A DNA stretch of 64,000 nt from Ariolimax columbianus (GCA_036924085.1 JAVGWX010000011.1:91818819-91882818); one strand, 5' to 3'; positions 23,480 to 35,007 are shown, counted from the stretch's first letter. Made by a program: numbers and translations. The notes: generated from the sequence alone by a model not told the origin.

Positions 23480-25020
23480 GAGGTACACGAGAGCCATGAG
23501 ATGTTACAAGTGCCAGGCACTCGGGCATATCTTGGTGGGGTTTAGGATTAGTGCCCCCTCTTTTCTGGCGTGATGCAGGCGGGTCGACCAAGGGTCTAGC
23601 ATGTGGTCAGTTTGGCGTCACGACGTGAGTGGAAAGTGGGGCAGTAATGTAGAAGGAAGCAGCCCCATAACGAGATCTATAAGCTCTGAGAGCTTCTCAA
23701 GATTGCTCGCATTGAGGGAGACTGACAGGTTCAGGAGGGAAGATAGAACAAGGAAGCTAGAGGTTGAGGCAGAGCTGAGTAGAAGTAGGGTAGGGCATTT
23801 GAAAAATAGAATCGTCACCTTAGAAGGCAGAGAGCCCTGGTAGGCTCCCTGGGGAGATCGAACAAGAGAAGTCACTTATGTGCGAAACATGGTCAGTCGA
23901 GACAGTGGGGGTGGTAGGAGACAAAGGCGAGTTGGACCATTTGTCAGACGTGGTGGAGGATGGGATAGTCAGCGAGTTGGTCACTAAAAGAGAGGAAATA
24001 GGCAAAATAGAAGTTACGTCAAGGCGTGACATTTTGACTCCCATCAAATGGAACATAGGGACCAGCACAAGCAGATGCTTGAAAGCATTTAGGAGTGAGA
24101 GGAGGGAGAAGGAGAGGAGTGAGAAGAGTGAGAGGAGGGAGAGGAGGGAGAAGGAGAGGAGTGAGAAGAGTGAGAGGAAAGAGAGGAGGGAGAAGGAGAG
24201 GAGTGAGAAGAGTGAGAGGAAAGAGAGGAGGGAGAAGGAGAGGAGTGAGAGGAGGGAGAGGAGGGAGAAGGAGAGGAGTGAGAGGAGGGAGAAGGAGAGG
24301 AGTGAGAAGAGTGAGAGGAGGGAGAAGGAGAGGAGTGAGAAGAGTGAGAGGAGGGAGAGGAGGGAGAAGGAGAGGAGTGAGAAGAGTGAGAGGAAGGAGA
24401 GGAGGGAGAAGGAGAGGAGTGAGAGGAGGGAGAGGAGGGAGAATGAGAGGAGTGAGAAGAGTGAGAGGAGGGAGAAGGAGAGGAGTGAGAAGAGTGAGAG
24501 GAGGGAGAGGAGGGAGAAGGAGAGGAGTGAGAAGAGTGAGAAGAGGGAGAGGAGTGAGAGGAGGGAGAGGAGGGAGAAGGAGAGGAGTGAGAAGAGGGAG
24601 AGGAGTGAGAGGAGGGAGAGGAGGGAGAAGAGTGAGAGGAGGGAGAAGGAGAGGAGAGAGGAATAAGAGGAGGGAGAAGGAGAGGAGTGAGAAGAGTGAG
24701 AGGAGGGAGAGGAGGGAGAAGGAGAGGAGTGACAGGAGGGAGAGGAGGGAGAAGGAGGGAGAAAAGAATGAGGAGAGGCTGAGGCACAGGAAAACGATAC
24801 CTCTTCTGTTACAAAGACGAGCTCGTGGCCTAGCATCGGGTCGGTGTTCCTAGATAGTGGGACCGACTACGAGATGACCAGGAGAGCCGAGGAATGAGGA
24901 GGGAACATACCCGCTAACAAGTTGGTAGTGAGTGCCATAAAGGGAGGGCCTCAGTACGGAGTAATAAGCGAGAAGACGAGGACTAGACCTCAAAATGTAG
25001 GAGTACAAGCCGTAGTGCAA
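23480..25020 (+). pseudogene. Possible remnant of an LTR retroelement gag/protease region
   Basis: The + strand encodes RCYKCQALGHILV near 23,500, resembling a CCHC zinc knuckle whose last Cys is lost. Near 24,846 a different stretch reads VFLDSGTDYEM, where DSGT resembles a retroelement aspartic-protease active site. Between them an 80-codon open stretch (23,601-23,843) has a charged, coiled-coil-like composition. A GGAGAAGGAGAGGAGTGAGA array is inserted between the two motifs. The pieces are in separate frames. This is a weak assignment on two short motifs, and chance resemblance is possible. Confidence 0.35.
24090..24770. repeat. GAGAGGAGGGAGAAG polypurine minisatellite
   Basis: A purine-only strand of ~680 nt in units such as gagaggagtgagaagagtga. 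The Arg/Glu and Ser/Leu-rich open frames over it come from the repeat. Confidence 0.95.
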
Positions 25021-25065
25021 CTCGCAAGTGGCGAGAGTGATGATGTAGCGATAGCAGGCGCCGTG

Positions 25066-25556
25066 GTTGAGGTAGCATTAGTGGAGGTTGAGGTAGCAGT
25101 AGTGGAGGTTGAGGTAGCAGTAGTGGAGGTTGAAGTAGCAGTAGTGGAGGTTGAGGTAGCAGTAGTGGAGGTTGAGGTAGCAGTAGTGGAGGTTGAGGTA
25201 GCAGTAGTGGAGGTTGAGGTAGCAGTAGTGGAGGTTGAGGTAGCAGTAGTGGAGGTTGAGGTAGCAGTAGTGGAGGTTGAGGTAGCAGTAGTGGAGGTTG
25301 AGGTAGCAGTAGTGGAGGTTGAGGTAGCAGTAGTGGAGGTTGAGGTAGCAGTAGTGGAGGTTGAGGTAGCAGTAGTGGAGGTTGAGGTAGCAGGCACTGG
25401 GGTTGAGGTAGCAGTAGTGGAGGTTGAGGTAGCAGTAGTGGAGGTTGAGGTAGCAGGCGCTGTGTTTGAGGTAGCAGTAGTGGAGGTTGAGGTAGCAGTA
25501 GTGGAGGTTGAGGTAGCAGTAGTGAAGGTTGAGGTAGCAGTAGTGGAGGTTGAGAA
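25066..25556. repeat. 21-bp minisatellite, ~23 copies
   Basis: The unit is gaggtagcagtagtggaggt plus t, very homogeneous, with three variant units (caggcactgg or caggcgctgt). The length is a multiple of three, so EVAVVEV and similar peptides stay open on both strands. Confidence 0.96.
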
Positions 25557-25829
25557 GTAAGATGATAGTACAAGCCATGCTTCAACAAATCGAAGAAAGT
25601 CAATGATCCGATAAGGTATTCGCAAACAATGGGAGAGTGTGTGTGTAAATAAAATAAGGACTTAAGTATTTGTGGATGGATGTGGCTGTCATTCTAGATG
25701 TAGTAGAATGAACACTGTCTTGAACAGGTCCAAAGAATGAGACACTGCTACACTTCGTGCAGGACTTAAAAGCCGACTTATGTGACGACTTTGGCTTATG
25801 GTTCGTTATAGTTCCCCAGAGTTCTGTAC

Positions 25830-26045
25830 CTGGACAGAGAGATATGCATGACCTGGACAGAGAGATAGACATCACCTGGACATAGAGATAGGCATGCCCT
25901 GGACAGAGAGATAGACATGACCTGGACAGAGATATACGCATGACCTGGACAGAGAGATAGACATCACCTGGACAGAGAGATAGGTATGACCTGGACAGAG
26001 AGATAGGCATGACCTTGACAGAGAGATATGCATGACCTGGACTGA
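25830..26045. repeat. 24-bp tandem repeat, ~9 copies
   Basis: Imperfect units of cctggacagagagatagaca form. Confidence 0.92.
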
Positions 26046-26325
26046 GAAGCCTGTTGCAAGAGGCGATTTTCATTTGAGGAATAGCATACCAGTTAGTCAT
26101 GGCGGGTTCCCGAGACGCTCAAATAATTGTGTAAACGAATAATTGAACTGTTACCTGTATGCTGCAGTGTTTTCTCACATAAGAACACAACAGTTGTGTA
26201 TTGTGTTTTCTCCGTTTAGTATGTAATATCTTGTTTAATATTGTGCAGCTATCATCATTTGATGAAATGTGAGACTTTAGCCTGAGATGTCGTGTGGGAG
26301 TAGGGCAGATTGTAAAGGGAGGCCT
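26046..26325. other. Non-repetitive intron sequence
   Basis: AT-rich unique sequence; no exon or element recognised. Confidence 0.5.
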
Positions 26326-26329
26326 GAGA

Positions 26330-26745
26330 AGGGATTTGCCTCAGGGTTGGTACAGTTCATGGGACGGAGGATGTTTCATGGGACTTGAGGATTAGGGGGA
26401 CCTGGAACGGATTTGCCTCAGGGTTGGTATAGTTTATGGGACGGAGGATGTCTCATGGGACTTGAGGATTAGGGGGACCTGGAACGGATTTGCCTAAGGG
26501 TTGGTATAGTTTATGGGACGGAGGATGTCTCATGGGACTTTAGGATTAGGGGGACCTGTAACGGATTTGCCTAAGGGTTGGTATAGTTTATGGGACGGAG
26601 GATGTCTCATGGGACTTGAGGATTAGGGGGACCTGGAACGGATTTGCCTCAGGGTTGGTACAGTTCGTGGGACAGGAAGATACCTCATTATACTTGAGGA
26701 TTAGGGAGACAGAAGAAAGGATTTCCCTCAGGGTTGGTGAACGTA
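26330..26745. repeat. 77-bp tandem repeat, ~5 copies
   Basis: Units begin gggacggaggatgtctcatg and include gaggattagggggacct; the first and last copies are more diverged. Confidence 0.93.
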
Positions 26746-27068
26746 ACAGGCGATAGCCTATCGAAGTAGTTAGGAGCCGAAAAGATGGACGATGCCCCTG
26801 TGGACAATGCATGAAATGAGAAGGAATTTTTGCCTAATTAGATATATAAAGACAGCTGTTGGTACAGCGAGTGGGAAGGGAGTAGTACACGAGTGTACAG
26901 ATTGATGGACCCAGAAGAGATCCAGTTATGATATTTTATGAAAATGTTTTTTTGTTGCAACGTTTGATTCGTCCATTTTGGGAAGAAAGTATAACCAAGA
27001 TTTTAGGCAGTGTGAGTGAAACAAAGAGCGTTGTTTTCACTTTGTTGTTCCGTGGTTGTGGGAGGTGT
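26746..27068. other. Non-repetitive intron sequence
   Basis: No exon, RNA gene or known element recognised in about 320 bp. Confidence 0.45.
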
Positions 27069-27395
27069 TGTAACATATCTTAAATGTGTAGATTTATTAG
27101 GGATAGGATTTTGGACATGTTTTATTAAAGTTGAAAAGAGCATGGATAGTCAGTAGCTATTCAATATTTCTTATAGAATGAAACTAACAAACCTAACCAG
27201 TACAGATGTACTCAAATCTAGACATTAGAATGCTTGGAATGCATGTTGGTTTCCAAGCCACGCAGATGTTAAAACCACGTAACCTTGAATAACGCATAGA
27301 CGCCTGTTACAGCATAACCAGCAGTTACGACTTAAATCAGACATACAAAGTAACTAGTTTTCTGAAATCTCGGGATGAAAAACACCTAGTTAAAA
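27069..27395 (+). mobile_element. Dispersed family A element, copy 2 (5' ~330 bp only)
   Basis: It starts TGTAACATATCTTAAATGTG and matches 18,135-18,460 along its whole length, including the shared strings cagtacagatgtactcaaat and cacgcagatgttaaaac. It breaks off after the ctcggg.tga.aaaacctag segment, where a 27-bp array begins. Confidence 0.8.
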
Positions 27396-27650
27396 GTTAG
27401 TTGTCTAACAGTCAATGTACAAGTTAGTTGTCTAACAGTCTTTGTACAAGTTAGTTGTCTAACAGTCTGTGTAAAAGTTAGTTGTCTAGCAGTCAATGTA
27501 CAAGTTAGTTGTCCAACAGTCTATGTAAAAGTTAGTTGTCTAACAGTCAATGTACAAGTTAGTTGTCCAACAGTCAATGTACAAGTTAGTTGTCCAACAG
27601 TCAATATACAAGTTAGTTGTCCAACAGTCTATGTACAAGTTGGTCTATGA
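27395..27650. repeat. 27-bp minisatellite, ~9 copies (same unit as 16.6-18.1 kb)
   Basis: Units gttagttgtccaacagtcta plus tgtacaa, with gtctaacagtc variants. The same satellite sits on the 5' side of family A copy 1 and on the 3' side of copy 2. Confidence 0.94.
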
Positions 27651-27776
27651 TTGGTCTAAATGTACGTTGGGATATCGGCTGATTTCCTCAATTTATGATG
27701 CTGAGAAAATTTCCTCTCGTCGGATTACACAGAAAAATCCTAGTCAGAAGACTCCACACAGAAGTTGTTTTGTTTG

Positions 27777-27940
27777 TAATATCTGTCTGGGACAAGCAGC
27801 ACCAGACACCATCATCTCGTGACAGCTCGTGTAATATCTGTCTGGGACAAGCAGCACCAGACACCACCATCTCGTGACAGCTCGTGTATTATCTGTCTGG
27901 GACAAGCAGCACCAGACACCATCATCTCGTGACAGCTCGC
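27777..27940. repeat. 55-bp tandem repeat, 3 copies
   Basis: Three nearly identical units with tctgtctgggacaagcagca and catctcgtgacagctcg. Confidence 0.94.
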
Positions 27941-28002
27941 GTCAACTACATGTTTACACAGACTAGAGCCTATGACGTCATCTTCTTTTGCGTTCGTGCA
28001 CA

Positions 28003-28128
28003 TCCTTGTTGAGTGAGAGGTACAGCTGTTGGGACAGAGTGGATCCGTGTTGAGTGAGAGGCATAGCTGTTGGTACAGAGTGGATCCGTGTTGAGTGAGA
28101 GGTACAGCTGTTGGGACAGAGTGGATCC
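28003..28128. repeat. ~42-bp tandem repeat, 3 copies
   Basis: Units read gttgagtgagaggtacagct and end in acagagtggatcc. This lies about 110 bp before glutamate receptor exon 2. Confidence 0.93.
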
Positions 28129-28239
28129 CTTCCAAATGTAATGCATTCTCCGTTACTGACTTAGCTAGATGCATGGTCACCCTCTGCATGCCCTGTCACG
28201 CTCGCCTCTACCAACAAGAGAGCTTTCTGTCTGTTGCAG

Positions 28240-28415
28240 GTCTGATAAGAGTGCAGACAGTTCTGAGAGGAGACTTTGGGTCTCTCCGGGACATCCTGGT
28301 TCGGCACGTCGACTCCACCAACATGAGGAGGATCTTGAAGGAGGCCAAAGAGAAAAGATGGAAGAGGATATTGGTGGATCTATCGGTGGATGAGACTGGA
28401 TTGTTTCTGAAGATG
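28240..28415 (+). CDS. GRIK-like: Glutamate receptor exon 2 of window (amino-terminal domain)
   Basis: The acceptor is tctgtctgttgcag and the donor gtttgt, a weaker match than the others. The two opening bases complete GGT, giving GLIRVQTVLRG at the position where kainate receptors read GLIRLQ. The exon continues with a strand and helix containing TNMRRILKEAKEKRW and a strand KRILVDLSV, and ends in phase 0 after KM. The 176-nt length and phases fit the neighbouring exons without gap or overlap relative to the family. It sits 16.2 kb from exon 1, the longest intron here. That intron holds three LINE remnants, a copy of the dispersed family A element and many arrays. Confidence 0.92.
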
Positions 28416-28439
28416 GTTTGTTGTGTGTGTTGGGGTAAG

Positions 28440-28690
28440 AGGGGAGGAGCAGTTATATATGTTGGTGGTGTGGTCTGTGTGTGGTGTGTGTGTGTGTGTG
28501 TGTGTGTTATTTGTGATGTGTGTGTGTGTGTGATGTATGTGTGTGGTTGGTGTGTATGTGATGTGTGTGTAACGTGCGTGTTGTATGTGTATCATGTGTG
28601 GGTGACGTGTGTCTTTTGTATGTGATATCTATGTGTGTTGTGTGTGTGTGTATGCTGTATGTGTGATATATGTATGATTTATGTGAAGTA
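28440..28690. repeat. GT-rich low-complexity tract
   Basis: Degenerate TGTG/GTAT runs immediately after the exon 2 donor. Confidence 0.85.
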
Positions 28691-29220
28691 AAGATGGCGC
28701 CATAACTGGCTGCGAGTCTACATTTCTCTACTGTTTTGGATCATTATGGATGCCGCCAGACCTCGGATTTGCCTGGAATTCACACTAGTCGACGACTTCA
28801 CTTGTGTTCACTGAAAAGTGGTGTTGTTTTCCGTCTGGACTTATTTCGTTCTTTTTTTGTGATTTCTTCCATCCGTTTATCCTGGTCTGGACGCCGGCTG
28901 AAGGGCACTACGCTTATACCTGTGACGTATTTCACGGGTTAGTTCTGCCGGTTCACCTTCACGAATTTGGCGTGTGGGAATTTTAGATGCTACTATGATG
29001 AGTTCAATACAGCTGGGGTGAGATGCCAGAGCCCCTCACACGCTGAGTGTTGTCCATACGACCTCTTGTGGTTATCGAAAAGGCACGACAAACTGCGTTA
29101 GATGCCTTCCCACCTTTCTACCCTGCGGGTAACATGTTTACGGAAAGGCTTCGGTGGTAACCCTGAGGCAAAATCTGCATCCTATGATATCTCCAGTCGT
29201 CTCGATGAATGTCTTGCCAC
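28691..29220. other. Non-repetitive intron sequence
   Basis: It begins aagatggcgcc and is unique in this window. An element 5' end is possible but not supported. No exon recognised. Confidence 0.4.
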
Positions 29221-29221
29221 T

Positions 29222-29335
29222 GGCAAAAGGTAGCTTAGGCTCTGTGAGTGAGGTTGACAAAAGGTAGCTTAGGCTCTGTGAGTGAGGTTGACAAAAGGTA
29301 GCTTAGGCTCTGTGAGTGAGGTTGACAAAAGGCGC
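29222..29335. repeat. 34-bp tandem repeat, 3 copies
   Basis: Units aaaaggtagcttaggctctg followed by tgagtgaggttgac. Confidence 0.94.
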
Positions 29336-29607
29336 AGTTTCTTCCTCACTTTAATCTAAATCACCGCGCAAGTCACCCATTTCAGCGGACACAGCAAGAG
29401 ATACGACTGTCCACACGGCTGGACAAAGAGAGTGGTCTTCATCACTTGTGATGGACAACTATTATGTGAAGTGTGTGTGTGTGTGTGTTGCGTGTTTTTT
29501 CTTTCCACCTGAAGAGCGTCTGCCTTCTCACAGATATTCGGTCCATCTTACCTGGGCATAGCGAAGAAAATGTGGAAGTTCAACATGTCTTTGTTAAGAA
29601 TGTCAGA

Positions 29608-30220
29608 GTTAGGCACTAAGTCCTGTCAGCTGATCCTGAGGGTTAGGCACTCAGTCCTGTCAACTGATCCTGAGAGTTAGGCACTCAGCCCTGTCAACTG
29701 ATCCTGAGAGTTAGGCACACAGTCCTGTCAACTGATCCTGAGAGTTAGGCACTCAGTCCTGTCAACTGATCCTGAGAGTTAGGCACTCAGCCCTGTCAAC
29801 TGATCCTGAGTGTTAGGCACACAGTCCTGTCAACTGATCCTGAGAGTTAGGCACACAGTCCTGTCAACTGATCCTGAGTGTTAGGCACACAGTCCTGTCA
29901 ACTGATCCTGAGAGTTAGGCACCCAGTCCTGTCAACTGATCCTGAGAGTTAGGCACTCAGTCCTGTCAACTGATCCTGAGAGTTAGGCACTCAGTCCTGT
30001 CAACTGATCCTGAGAGTTAGGCACTCAGTCCTGTCAACTGATCCTGAGAGTTAGGCACTCAGTCCTGTCAACTGATCCTGAGAGTTAGGCACTCAGTCCT
30101 GTCAACTGATCCTGAGAGTTAGGCGCTCAGTCCTGTCAACTGATCCTGAGAGTTAGGCACTCAGTTCTGTCAACTGATCCTGAGAGTTAGGCACTCAGTC
30201 CTGTTAACTGATCCTGAGCG
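29608..30220. repeat. 34-bp minisatellite, ~18 copies
   Basis: Units gttaggcactcagtcctgtc plus aactgatcctgaga, with few variants. Confidence 0.96.
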
Positions 30221-30424
30221 ACGCTCGGACAGCTCGTGTGGAGACCATTTATCTGTATGGAATGCCTGTTATACACTGTCCATGTTTCGCTGGTTTGAAA
30301 CCGAGTGGTTAGCGCTACTGCATGATACTTTGGTGGCAACACTGATGGCATGGACTCCAGCCATTATATGGGGACCTCTGACACGCGAGCCTGTACATTC
30401 CTGTTGACGACTTAAGTGTTGATA

Positions 30425-32125
30425 TGTATCAGTGGTGTGTGTGTGTCAGTGATGTGTGTGTCTGTGTGTCAGTGGTGTGTGTCCATGTGTCAGTGGTGTG
30501 TGTGACCGAGTGTCAGTGGTATGTGTGTCCGTGTGTCAGTGGTGTGAGTGTGTGTGTGCGTTCATGTGTCAGTGGTGTGTGTGTGTGCGTGCATGTGTCA
30601 GTGGTGTGTGTGTGTGCATGTCAGTGGTGTGTGTCCGTGTGTCAATGGTGTGCGTGTGTGTGTGTGTGTTTGTGCATGTGTCAGTAGTGTGTGTGTGTGT
30701 GTGAGTGGTGTGTGTTAGTGGTGTGTGTGTATGTGTGTCAGTGGTGTATGTGTGTGTTTTTGTGTGTGTGTGCGTTCTTGTGTTAGTGGTGTGTGCGCGT
30801 GTAAGTGGCGTGTCTGTCCGTGTGTCAGTCGTGTGCGTGTCCGTGTGTCAGTGGTGTGTGTTTCCGTGTGGCAGTAGTGTGTGTGTGCGTGCATGTGTCA
30901 TTGGTGTGTGTGCGCATGTGTCAGTGGTGTGTGTGTGTGCGTGTGTTAGTGGTGTGTGTATGTGTGTATGTGCGTGCGTCAGTGGTGTGTGTGTCCGTGT
31001 GTCACTGGTGTGTGTCCATGTGTCAGCGGTGTGTGTGTCCGTGTGTCAGTAGTGTGTGTGTCCGTGTGTCAGTGGTGTGTATGTCCGTGTGTCAGTGGTG
31101 TGTTTGTTCGGGTGTCAGTGGTGTGTGTGTCCGTGAGGTGTGTGTCCGTGTGTCAGTGGTGTGTGTGTCCGTGTGTCAGTTGTGTGTGTGTCTGTGTGTC
31201 AGTGGTGTGTGTGTATCCGCGTGTTAGTGGTGTGTGTATCCGCGTGTTTGTGGTGTGTGTGTGCATATGTCAGTGGTATGTGCATATGTCAGTGATGTGT
31301 GTCCGTGTGTCAGTGCTGTGTGTGTGTGTCCGTGTGTCAGTGGTGTGTTTTTCCGTGTGTCATTGGTATGTGTTTGCGTGTGTTAGTGGTGTGTGTGTGT
31401 CCGTGTGTCAGTGGTGTGTTTATGCGTGTGTTAGTGGTGTGTATGTCCGTGTGTCAGTGGTGTGTGTGTATGTGTGTGAGTGGTGTGTGTGTGTGCGTTT
31501 ATGTGTCAAGTGGTGTGTGTATGTGTGTGTATGTGCGTGTGTCAGTGGTGTGTGTCTGTGTGTCAGTGGTGTGTGTGTGTCTGTGTGCCAGTGATTTGTG
31601 TGTGTCCGTGTGTCAGTGGTGTGTGTATCTATGTGTCAGGGGTGTGTGTGTCTGTGTGTCAGTGGTGTTTGTGTGTGCGTTTATGTGTCAGTGGTGTGTG
31701 TATGTGTGTGTATGTGTGTGTGTGTGTGCCAGTGTTGTGTGTGTGTGCGTTTATGTGTCAGTGGTGTGTGTATGTGCGTGTGTGTGTCAGTGTTGTGTGT
31801 GTGTGCGTTTATGTGTCAGTAGTGTGTATATGTGCGTGTGTGTGTCAGTGTTGTGTGTGTGTGCGTTTATGTGTCAGTGGTGTGTGTATGTGCGTGTGTG
31901 TGTCAGTGTTGTGTGTGTGTGCGTTTATGTGTCAGTGGTGTGTGTATGTGTGTGTGTGTGTCAGTGTTGTGTGTGTGTGCGTTTATGTGTCAGTGGTGTG
32001 TGTATGTGCGTGTCAGTGGTGTGTGTGTCCGTGTGTCAGTGGTGGGTTTGCGTTGATGTGTCAGTGGTGTGTGTGTCTGTGTGTCACTGGTGTGTGTCCA
32101 TATGTCAGTGGTGTGTATGTATTAT
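30425..32125. repeat. TGTGTCAGTGGTGTG degenerate array
   Basis: About 1.7 kb of imperfect ~20-bp units (gtgtgtcagtggtgtgtgtg) with variable spacers. Cys/Val-rich open frames come from the repeat. Confidence 0.94.
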
Positions 32126-32147
32126 AATAGTATGTTTCAATGGTTGG

Positions 32148-32330
32148 ATTTCTGTGTCAGTGGTTTGATGTGTACGTGTGTCAGTGGTTTGATGTGTACG
32201 TGTGTCAGTGGTTTGATGTGTACGTGTGTCAGTGGTTTGATGTGTACGTGTGTCAGTGGTTTGATGTGTACGTGTGTCAGTGGTTTGATGTGTACGTGTG
32301 TCAGTGGTTTGATGTGTACGTCAATAGTTT
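32148..32330. repeat. 24-bp minisatellite, ~7 copies
   Basis: Homogeneous units gtcagtggtttgatgtgtac plus gtgt, evidently derived from the preceding array and separately homogenised. Confidence 0.96.
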
Positions 32331-32454
32331 CCTGAATGTTGTTTAATACGTGTGCTCCTTACGGCTGACATGTTCTGCCCTTGATTCCTTAGTGCAAAAA
32401 CGTTTTCTCCTATCAAGGACCTTTTTCTGCTATTGTCGTATTTGTATTATATTG

Positions 32455-33300
32455 TCCTCTATTACTGATGTCCTCTATTACTGATGTCCTCTATTACTGG
32501 TCCTCTATTACTGATGTCCTCAATTACTGATGTCCTCTATTACTTATGTCTCTTATCTGTTACTGATGTCCTCAATTACTGATGTCCTCTATTACTGATG
32601 TCCTCTATTACTGATGTCCTCTATTACTGATGTCTCTTATCTGTTACTGATGTCCTCTATTACTGATGTCCTCTATTACTGATGTACTCTATTACTCATG
32701 TCCTCTATTACTGATGTCCTATATTACTGATGTTCTCTATTACTGATGTACTCTATTACTGATGTACTCTATTACTCATGTCCTCTATTACTGATGTCCT
32801 CTAATACTGATGTCTCCCATCTGTTACTGATGTCCTCTATTACTGATGTCCTCTATTACTGATGTCATGTATAACTGATGTCCTCTATTACTGATGTCCT
32901 CTATTACTGATGTCTTCTATTACTGATGTCATGTATAACTGATGTCCTCTATTACTGATGTCATGTATAACTGATGTCCTCTATTACTGATGTCCTCTAT
33001 TACTGATGTCATGTATAACTGATGTCCTCTATTACTGATGTCATGTATAACTGATGTCCTCTATTACTGATGTCATGTATAACTGATGTCCTCTATTACT
33101 GATGTCATGTATAACTGATGTCCTCTATTACTGATGTCCTCTATTACTGATGTCTCCTAACTATTTCTGATGTCATGTATAACTGATGTCCTCTATTACT
33201 GATGTCCTCTATTACTGATGTCCTCTATTACTGATGTCCTCTATTACTGATGTCCTCTATTACTGATGTCCTCTATTGTTGATGTCCTAACTATTATTGA
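32455..33300. repeat. 16-bp minisatellite, ~52 copies, abutting exon 3
   Basis: Units gatgtcctctattact, with atgtataact and tctcttatctgtt variants. The last unit leads directly into the exon 3 acceptor (ttgatgttctggcag), so the array supplies the upstream pyrimidine context and possibly branch points (attactgat, ataactgat). Confidence 0.95.
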
Positions 33301-33311
33301 TGTTCTGGCAG

Positions 33312-33365
33312 GCCTTACAGGAAGGAATGATCGACCCATACCACCACTACGTCATCGCTAACCTT
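33312..33365 (+). CDS. GRIK-like: Glutamate receptor exon 3 of window (54-nt exon)
   Basis: This small phase-0 exon encodes 18 residues, ALQEGMIDPYHHYVIANL, which match the short kainate-receptor stretch that has the form GM..YYHY. A 54-nt exon at this place is what I recall for vertebrate kainate receptor genes. The acceptor is ttctggcag, directly at the end of the 16-bp gatgtcctctattact array, and the donor is a strong gtaagt. It is too short to find by open-frame length; the identification rests on sequence, phase and position between exons 2 and 4. Confidence 0.9.
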
Positions 33366-33384
33366 GTAAGTCAACCAGCCTGTC

Positions 33385-33840
33385 CGTGTCTTAAATAGAA
33401 CGTTCCAGCCTCCAACATTAGGTGTCCATGTCTTAGATAGAACGTTCCAGCCTCCAACATTAGTTGGCTGTGTCTTAGATAGAACGTTCCAGCCTCCAAC
33501 ATTAGTTGGCTGTGTCTTAGATAGAATGATCCAGCCTCCAACATTAGTTGGCTGTGTCTTAGATAGAATGATCCAGCCTCCAACATTAGTTGGCTGTGTC
33601 TTAGATAGAACGTTCCAGCCTCCAACATTAGTTGGCTGTGTCTTAGATAGAACGTTCCAGCCTCCAACATTAGTTGGCTGTGTCTTAGATAGAACGTTCC
33701 AGCCTCCAACATTAGTTGGCTGTGTCTTAGATAGAACGTTCCAGCCTCCAACATTAGTTGGCTGTGTCTTAGATAGAACGTTCCAGCCTCCAACATTAGT
33801 TGGCTGTGTCTTAGATAGAATGATCCAGCCTCCAACATTA
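33385..33840. repeat. 42-bp minisatellite, ~11 copies
   Basis: Units tagatagaacgttccagcct plus a segment ending ttggctgtgtct, starting 20 bp after the exon 3 donor. Two adjacent units and the last carry an atgatcc variant. Confidence 0.96.
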
Positions 33841-33903
33841 TACTAGCCAGAACAAGACAGCCAACACTTTGTAGTACAGTTTATTACATAGACATTTACA
33901 ATA

Positions 33904-33950
33904 ATGTATCTCTCTCTCACTCTGTTATTCTCTCTCTCTATCTCTGTCTT

Positions 33951-33981
<31 letters not shown>

Positions 33982-34100
33982 GTTTTTCTCTCTGTCGCTC
34001 TGTCTTTCTCTCTCTCTATCTGTCTCTCTCTCTGTCTCTTTCTCTGTCTCTCTCTCTGTCTCTCTCTGTGCCACTCTCTCTCTCTCTCTAACTCTCACCT
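33904..34100. repeat. CTCTGTCT polypyrimidine tract
   Basis: Imperfect tctctctctgtctttctctc units. Confidence 0.9.
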
Positions 34101-34636
34101 TCCAATAACTCGTCATGCTCGTGAATGTGAGAAAGTTGTCGTTAACGACTCAGGTAAGTCTTCGTGTTGAAGCTGTTCAGATCTGAAAGTGGTACCAGGT
34201 TGGTGAATTTATCTCCTGCTCCAGGTGTAAAGGTAAAACTAATGCTAAGACTGTAACCTGCCTATCATGTCGTTACATGCTACTAACGAGGGACTGTGCT
34301 TGCTGCTTTATCATGAAGAGGCAACCAGCCACAATAATGTGGACAGGTCATCTCTACACTTTGTGCTGCAGAAGATAAGCCAGGTCAGTCAGGTACTGAC
34401 TTTGTGACTGAGGTTATCTATTCTGTGACATTAACATGCACTCAGTCACATGGGTCTTCGTGGTGTCACTGATCCACATGCTGTCACAGGTTCTCGTTCT
34501 GTCACAGGTCCTCATGGTGTGACAGGTCCACATGCTGTCACAGGGCCACATGCTGTCACAGGTCCTCCACCCTCCCTACTTTCACCACCGACATCAACCA
34601 CACCACCATCACCAGTATCACCACCATCACCACTAT

Positions 34637-34826
34637 CACCACTCTGAGCCTCACAACCCTGAGCCTCACCACCCTGAGCCTCACCACCCTGAGCCTCACA
34701 ACCCTGAGCCTCACAACCCTGAGCCTCACAACCCTGAGCCTCACAACCCTGAGCCTCACAACTCTGAGCCTCACCACCCTGAGCCTCACAACCCTGAGCC
34801 TCACAACCCTGAGCCTCACCCTTTAT
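34637..34826. repeat. 15-bp minisatellite, 13 copies, abutting exon 4
   Basis: Units gagcctcacaaccct, ending 7 bp before the exon 4 acceptor. Confidence 0.95.
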
Positions 34827-34833
34827 ATTCCAG

Positions 34834-35007
34834 GACATCGAGTCGATAGATATGGAAGACTACCGCCACAACTACGTTAACCTGACTGGCTTCCGATTGG
34901 TTGACCCTGGTGACCCCTACGTCCGGAACATCATCCATGACATGGAGATCTACGAGATGCAGACGGACCTCAGCCTGTTGAACACCACGGGCTACCTGTC
35001 CCTGCCG
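34834..35007 (+). CDS. GRIK-like: Glutamate receptor exon 4 of window (amino-terminal domain)
   Basis: The exon is 174 nt, phase 0 at both ends, acceptor tatattccag, donor gtgagt. It reads DIESIDMEDYRHNYVNLTGF, corresponding to the kainate segment with D.EPYRY..VNMTGF, then a helix VRNIIHDMEIYEMQ and ends GYLSLP. NLT and NTT are potential N-glycosylation sites. The acceptor abuts a 15-bp array. Just downstream, the last ~40 nt of the exon with its donor are duplicated (35,038-35,080) and a shorter third piece ends in another GTGAGT at 35,108. Use of either later donor would add 70 or 100 nt and shift the frame, so the first is taken as the real one. Confidence 0.92.

Noticed and set aside
24978..25625. 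Thr/Ser-rich or Val/Glu-rich repeat proteins on both strands
   Set aside because: 21-bp unit divisible by three keeps all frames open; no flanking gene structure.
29608..30220. CRISPR-like array of 34-bp repeats
   Set aside because: Units are contiguous without unique spacers and the genome is eukaryotic; an ordinary minisatellite.
30285..30420. Possible third tRNA-derived SINE (gagtggttagcgctactg)
   Set aside because: Only a box A-like string; no convincing box B, boundaries or target duplication.
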